Positions 40,401-46,400 of a stretch of DNA of 64,000 bases are shown in pieces. The stretch covers positions 25,529-89,528 of the forward strand of contig JAKLIX010000010.1 in NCBI GenBank assembly GCA_022709385.1, in the 5' to 3' direction. Below the pieces are notes generated by a model. It was given only the letters and a program-made list of their open reading frames with translations, ran no database searches and was not told where the DNA came from. The DNA comes from Bacteroidota bacterium. GTDB taxonomy: Bacteria; Bacteroidota; Bacteroidia; Bacteroidales; CAIXZF01. The position numbers and the translations under genes were made by a program. Positions within the stretch are counted from its first letter, which is position 1. Every line of letters starts with the position of its first letter.

Positions 40401-43400
40401 CTGTAACCGCAAATACTATGGGCAGCGGATCGATGCCGATCACGGCATTGCCGTCCATGCTGAGGGTAGCGCAGGCATTGGTAGCCATGATGGTATAGGT
40501 TCCGGCGAGGGTTTGCAGACCGAAGCCGAGGGCGTTGCCGTCCCCGGCAAGGATGTTGCCTGTTGTGGCGCCATCGAGGTAAAGTTCGTAATTCACGCCG
40601 TTTTCAGAACCGTCGAGACCGACGGCCAGTCCGGCACCGCCTGCACAGTAGTTGCCGCCTCCGGTAACATTGAAGACCATGGGCAGCGGATCGATGCCGA
40701 TCACGGCATTGCCGTCCATGCTGAGGGTAGCGCAGGCATTGGTAGCCATGATGGTATAGGTTCCGGCGAGGGTTTGCAGACCGAAGTCGAGGGCGTTGCC
40801 GTCCCCGGCAAGGATGTTGCCTGTAGTGGCGCCGTCGAGGTAAAGTTCGTAATTCACGCCGTTTTCAGAACCGTCGAGACCGACGGCCAGTCCGGCACCG
40901 CCTGCACAGTAGTTGCCGCCTCCGGTAACATTGAAGACCATGGGCAGCGGATCGATGCCGATCACGGCATTGCCGTCCATGCTGAGGGTAGCGCAGGCAT
41001 TGGTAGCCATGATGGTATAGGTTCCGGCGAGGGTTTGCAGACCGAAGCCGAGGGCATTGCCGTCCCCGGCAAGGATGTTGCCTGTAGTGGCGCCATCGAG
41101 GTAAAGTTCGTAATTCACGCCGTTTTCAGAACCGTCGAGACCGACGGCCAGTCCGGCACCACCGGCACAATAGTTACCACCGCCTGTAACTGCAAATACC
41201 ATGGGCAGGGGATCGATGCCGATCACGGCATTGCCGTCCATGCTGAGGGTAGCGCAGGCATTGGTGGCCATGATGGTATAGGTTCCGGCGAGGGTTTGCA
41301 GACCGAAGTCGAGGGCGTTGCCGTCCCCGGCAAGGATGTTGCCTGTAGTGGCGCCGTCGAGGTAGAGTTCGTAATTCACGCCGTTTTCAGAACCGTCGAG
41401 ACCGACAGCCAGTCCGGCACCGCCTGCACAGTAGTTGCCGCCTCCGGTAACATTGAAGACCAGGGGCAGGGGATCGATGCCGATCACGGCATTGCCGTCC
41501 ATGCTGAGGGTAGCGCAGGCATTGGTGGCCATGACGGTATAGGTTCCGGCGAGGGTTTGCAGACCGAAGCCGAGGGCATTGCCGTCACCGGCAAGGATGT
41601 TGCCTGTAGTGGCGCCGTCGAGGTAGAGTTCGTAATTCACGCCGTTTTCAGAACCGTCGAGACCGACAGCCAGTCCGGCACCGCCGGCACAATAGTTGCC
41701 ACCGCCTGTAACCGCAAATACCATGGGCAGCGGATCTATGCCGATCACGGCATTGCCGTCCATGCTGAGTGTAGCGCAGGCATTGGTGGCCATGACGGTA
41801 TAGGTTCCGGCGAGGGTCTGCAGACCGAAGTCGAGGGCGTTGCCGTCACCGGCGAGGATGTTGCCCGTGCTGGCACCATCGAGGTAGAGTTCATAATTCA
41901 CACCGTTTTCAGAACCGTCGAGACCGACAGCCAGTCCGGCACCGCCGGCACAATAGTTACCACCGCCTGTAACCGCAAATACCATGGGCAGGGGATCGAT
42001 GCCGATCACGGCATTGCCGTCCATGCTGAGGGTAGCGCAGGCATTGGTGGCCATGACGGTATAGGTTCCGGCGAGGGTTTGCAGACCGAAGTCGAGGGCG
42101 TTGCCGTCACCGGCGAGGATGTTGCCCGTGCCGGTGCCGTCGAGGTAAAGTTCGTAATTCGAGCCGTTTTCAGAACCGTCGAGTCCGACAGCCAGTCCGG
42201 CACCGCCGGCACAGTAGTTGCCACCACCTGTAACCGCAAATACCATGGGCAGCGGATCGATGCCGATCACGGCATTGCCGTCCATGCTGAGGGTAGCGCA
42301 GGCATTGGTGGCCATGACGGTATAGGTTCCGGCGAGGGTTTGCAGGCCGAAGTCGAGGGCATTGCCGTCACCGGCGAGGATGTTGCCTGTAGTGGCGCCG
42401 TCGAGGTAAAGTTCGTAATTCGAGCCGTTTTCAGAACCGTCGAGTCCGACAGCCAGTCCGGCACCGCCTGCACAGTAGTTGCCGCCTCCGGTAACATTGA
42501 AGACCAGGGGCAGGGGATCGATGCCGATCACGGCATTGCCGTCCATGCTGAGGGTAGCGCAGGCATTGGTGGCCATTACCGTATAGGTTCCGGCAAGGGT
42601 TTGCAGGCCGAAGCCGAGGGCATTGCCGTCACCGGCAAGGATGTTGCCTGTGCCGGTGCCGTCGAGGTATAGTTCGTAATTCGTACCGTTTTCAGAACCG
42701 TCGAGACCGACAGCCAGTCCGGCACCGCCGGCACAGTAATTACCACCGCCAGTAACATTAAAGACCACAGGAGTGGGAAGAACGCTAAGGGTGAAATTGA
42801 CCGGAGCGCCGGCGAAGTCAGCGGCATCAAGCATGCTATTGCCATTAACATCGTAGTAAGGAGTCGAAACAAACACAATGTCTTTCGCAACGCCATCATG
42901 GTTTTCGGGTGTGATGGCGGTAAAGGGAGGAATGGTAGAAGCAACGGCCACATTGACAGTCTGTGTGGGTGGCAGTGTCGAGATATTGGTGGTATACGTC
43001 AGCTCGGCCCACAATGGTCCGCAGGATGCAGGATCAAGGGAGGTGGAGGTTGGATCACTGGTAATGACTTCTTCTCCCGAGCAGATTGTCATGGTATAGG
43101 AATTTCCCGATGTCATGGTCGTGATGCTGCCATCAGGTCCGGTCACGTCTGCCTGGATCATGGGCAAGGGATCAATAGTGATTACTGCATTGCCGTCCAT
43201 ATTATAAGTGCCGCAGGCATTGGTGGCCGTAATGGTATAGGTTCCGGCTTGTAACCAGAGACCAAAGGCAAGGGCATTGCCGTCGCCGCCCAGGATAATC
43301 CCGCTGCTTGTACCATCGATGAAAAGTTCATAATTCACGCCGTTTTCAGAACCGTCGAGACCGACAGCCAGTCCGGCACCGCCGGCACAATAACTGCCAC

Positions 43401-46400
43401 CGCCTGTCACACTGAATACAACAGGGGTGGGAAGCACGGTAAGAGTGAAGGTGACAGCTGCTCCTGCCACATCTCCGGCATCGAGGATTTGGTTTCCGTT
43501 CACATCATAATACGGAGTGGAAACCATGACAATGTCCTTGGCTACCCCGTCATGGTTCTCGGGGGTGATGGATGAGAAGGGCGGGATGGTATCTGCTACC
43601 GGCACATTCACGGTTAGTGACGGAGGCAGAGTAGAAATATCGGTGGTATAAGTAAGTTCAGCCCAAAGTGGTCCGCAGGAAGCGGGATCCAGGGAGGTGG
43701 AAGTGGGATCGCTGGTGATCACCTCTTCTCCTGAACAGATCGTCATGGTATATGAGTTACCTGAAGACATTGGCGTGGTACTGCCATCGGGGCCGGTTAC
43801 CACTGCTTCAACCACCGGCAGGGGATCAACGGTGATGACTGCGCTACCGTTCATACTAACAGTTCCGCAGATGTTGGTGGCATCCACGCTATAAGCACCG
43901 GCTGTTGTCTGCAAACCGAAATCCAGGGGATTGCCATCTCCGGTCAGGGTGATGCCGGTGGTGAAACCATCCAGGATGAGTTCGTAGGTAACACCGTTTT
44001 CTGATCCGTCGAGGCCGACGGCAAGACCGCTCAGTCCGGCACAATAGCTGCCACCGCCCGTCAGATTGTAAACAAGCGGCAGGTCACATCCGCCGGTTAC
44101 ATAACCATCTATGAAAGTAGCATTCAGGATGTTGGCATCGAGGTCGGAGTACTGGCAATCACCGGGTTCTTCCACGTTCCAGTGCAATACAGCGTATCCG
44201 CTGTTAAAGGTGAAGATGAATTCGACCAGGGTGCCTGAGGCGATAGAGATGGGGGTTACATCGAACCATCCCATCTTGATTTTATCAGGGAAGTTGCCGT
44301 TCACCAGGATAAACCCGCTTCCAAGAGAAGGATGCAGGTTCTGATATCCCTGGTAGGTCAGAACGCCCTGTGTGTAATTCAGTACCAGCGAGATGGCTGC
44401 CACACCGGCGATATTTTCGACTGTCACCGGTACAATCACATTGTTACCCACCACGGCATCATCAATGGACGGGGCTGTGGTAAGGATAAATACAGGCACA
44501 TTCACTACGAGGGTGGCGTTATTGCTGTAAACCGTCTGGTTACATACAGCTTCATAGGCCATCACCCTGTAAATATTGCCACTCATGGATGCAGGGGCAG
44601 CAGCGATTGTGAGCTGGGAAGTCGTTACACCGCTATAGGGCGCAGTTTCGGCAAGGTCGGTGAAAGTGGAACCGCCGTCTGTACTCACCTGCCACTGGTA
44701 ATTGCCGGTATTATTCATTGCATTGAACACGGCATCATCGCCTTCGATGATGGTGACATCAGTGGGATGTACGCTGAAACTGAGGACAGTATAACCGGTA
44801 ACCACGGCCGTTCCGTTCATGTCGGACTGGCATCCGCTTGTCAGGTTAAAGGCGGTGGCGGTATAAGTGCCTTCGGCGCTGATCTGTCCAAAATCGAGGA
44901 CACTGCCTGTACCCCACCATGCGATCACTTCGGTACCATCAAGGTACAATCTGTAATAAATATCCACGTCAGACTGATCCAGGCTGACTGATGGCAGGTT
45001 GCCAATGCAGTTGATTCCGCCTCCTACGAGGTTGTAAACTGTAGGCAGGGGGTTGATAACAACATCTGCGCTGTTGGTCATCAGCAGATTTCCGCACGGG
45101 TTGGTCGCTACCACAGTGTAGTTTCCGGGCAGTATCTGCAGGCCGAAGTCCAGCGGATTTCCGTCGCCGGCAAGGACGATACCGCTCCCTGTACCGTCGA
45201 GGTAAAGTTCATATGTGGCTGTGGTTTCGGATCCGGAAAGGCCTACATTCACGCCGGCCGATCCTTCACAGTAATTCCCTCCTCCGGTGACCGCAAAGAG
45301 CAATGGCAGCGGGTCGACCGTGATGTTGGCAAAACCGTCCATATTGATTACGGCACAAGGATTGGTGGCTGCAACAGTGTAAACACCTGCCGCGGTCTGT
45401 AAACCAAAGTCGAGTGCAGCTCCGGTTCCGGCAAGGATGATTCCGGTACCAGTACCATTATAATATAGTTGGTAGTCCGTACCATTTTCAGATCCTTCGA
45501 GTCCGACAGCGAGTCCGGCTCCTCCTTCACAGTAAGTGCCGCCACCGGTCACACTGAATACCTGAGGCAGGGGATCCACGATGATGACGGCATTGCCGTT
45601 CATGCTTACAGTTCCGCAGGGATTGGTGGCAGCTACGGTATATGAACCTGCCGTGATATGCAGACCGAAATCAATGGCATTGCCGTCGCCGGGCAGGATT
45701 AATCCTGTAGCGCTGCCTTCAAAGTACAGTTCATAGTTGACACCGTTTTCTGAACCGTCGAGTCCGACCGGCATACCTGCACCGCCTTCGCAGAAATTAC
45801 CGCCACCCGTGACATTGAACAGGGCAGGAAGGGGATCAATACCGATCACGGCATTGCCAAGCATATCAGCATTGCCGCAATTATTGGACGCAACAACAGT
45901 ATATACACCGGCAGTTGTCTGCAGGCCGAAATCGAGCGCGGCACCCGTACCATTTTGTACGATAGCCGTGGGATTTCCGTCGAGGTAAAGTTCATAGGTT
46001 GCAGTTGTCTGGGAACCGTCAAGGCCAACCGTAACACCTGTGCCACCGACACAGTAATTACCTCCGCCCGTAACGTTAAATTGTTCCGGCAGGTAACAAA
46101 CACCGGTAATATGGCCATCCACGAAGGTGGCATTGAGGATATTTGCATTGATGTCTGAATACTGGCAATCACCTGGAGTTTCCACATTCCAGTGCAGCGC
46201 GGTGTAACCATTGTTGAATGTAAACAGGTATTCTATCAGGGTACCGTTCAGAATGCTGACCGGAGTGATATCGAACCAGCCCATCTTAACCCTGTCGGGG
46301 AAAGCACCATTGACCAGACTGAAACCGGCCGAAAGGGAGGGATGCAAATTCTGATAGCCGGTGTAAGTGACAATCCCGGGAGTATAAGTAAGTACCAGGG

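Noticed and set aside
37894..42672. 1592-codon open frame on the plus strand across the giant gene
   Set aside because: It is antisense to the 261-bp repeats. Since 261 is a multiple of three, a frame without stops in one unit stays open in all. The translation is a low-complexity shadow with no recognisable domain.
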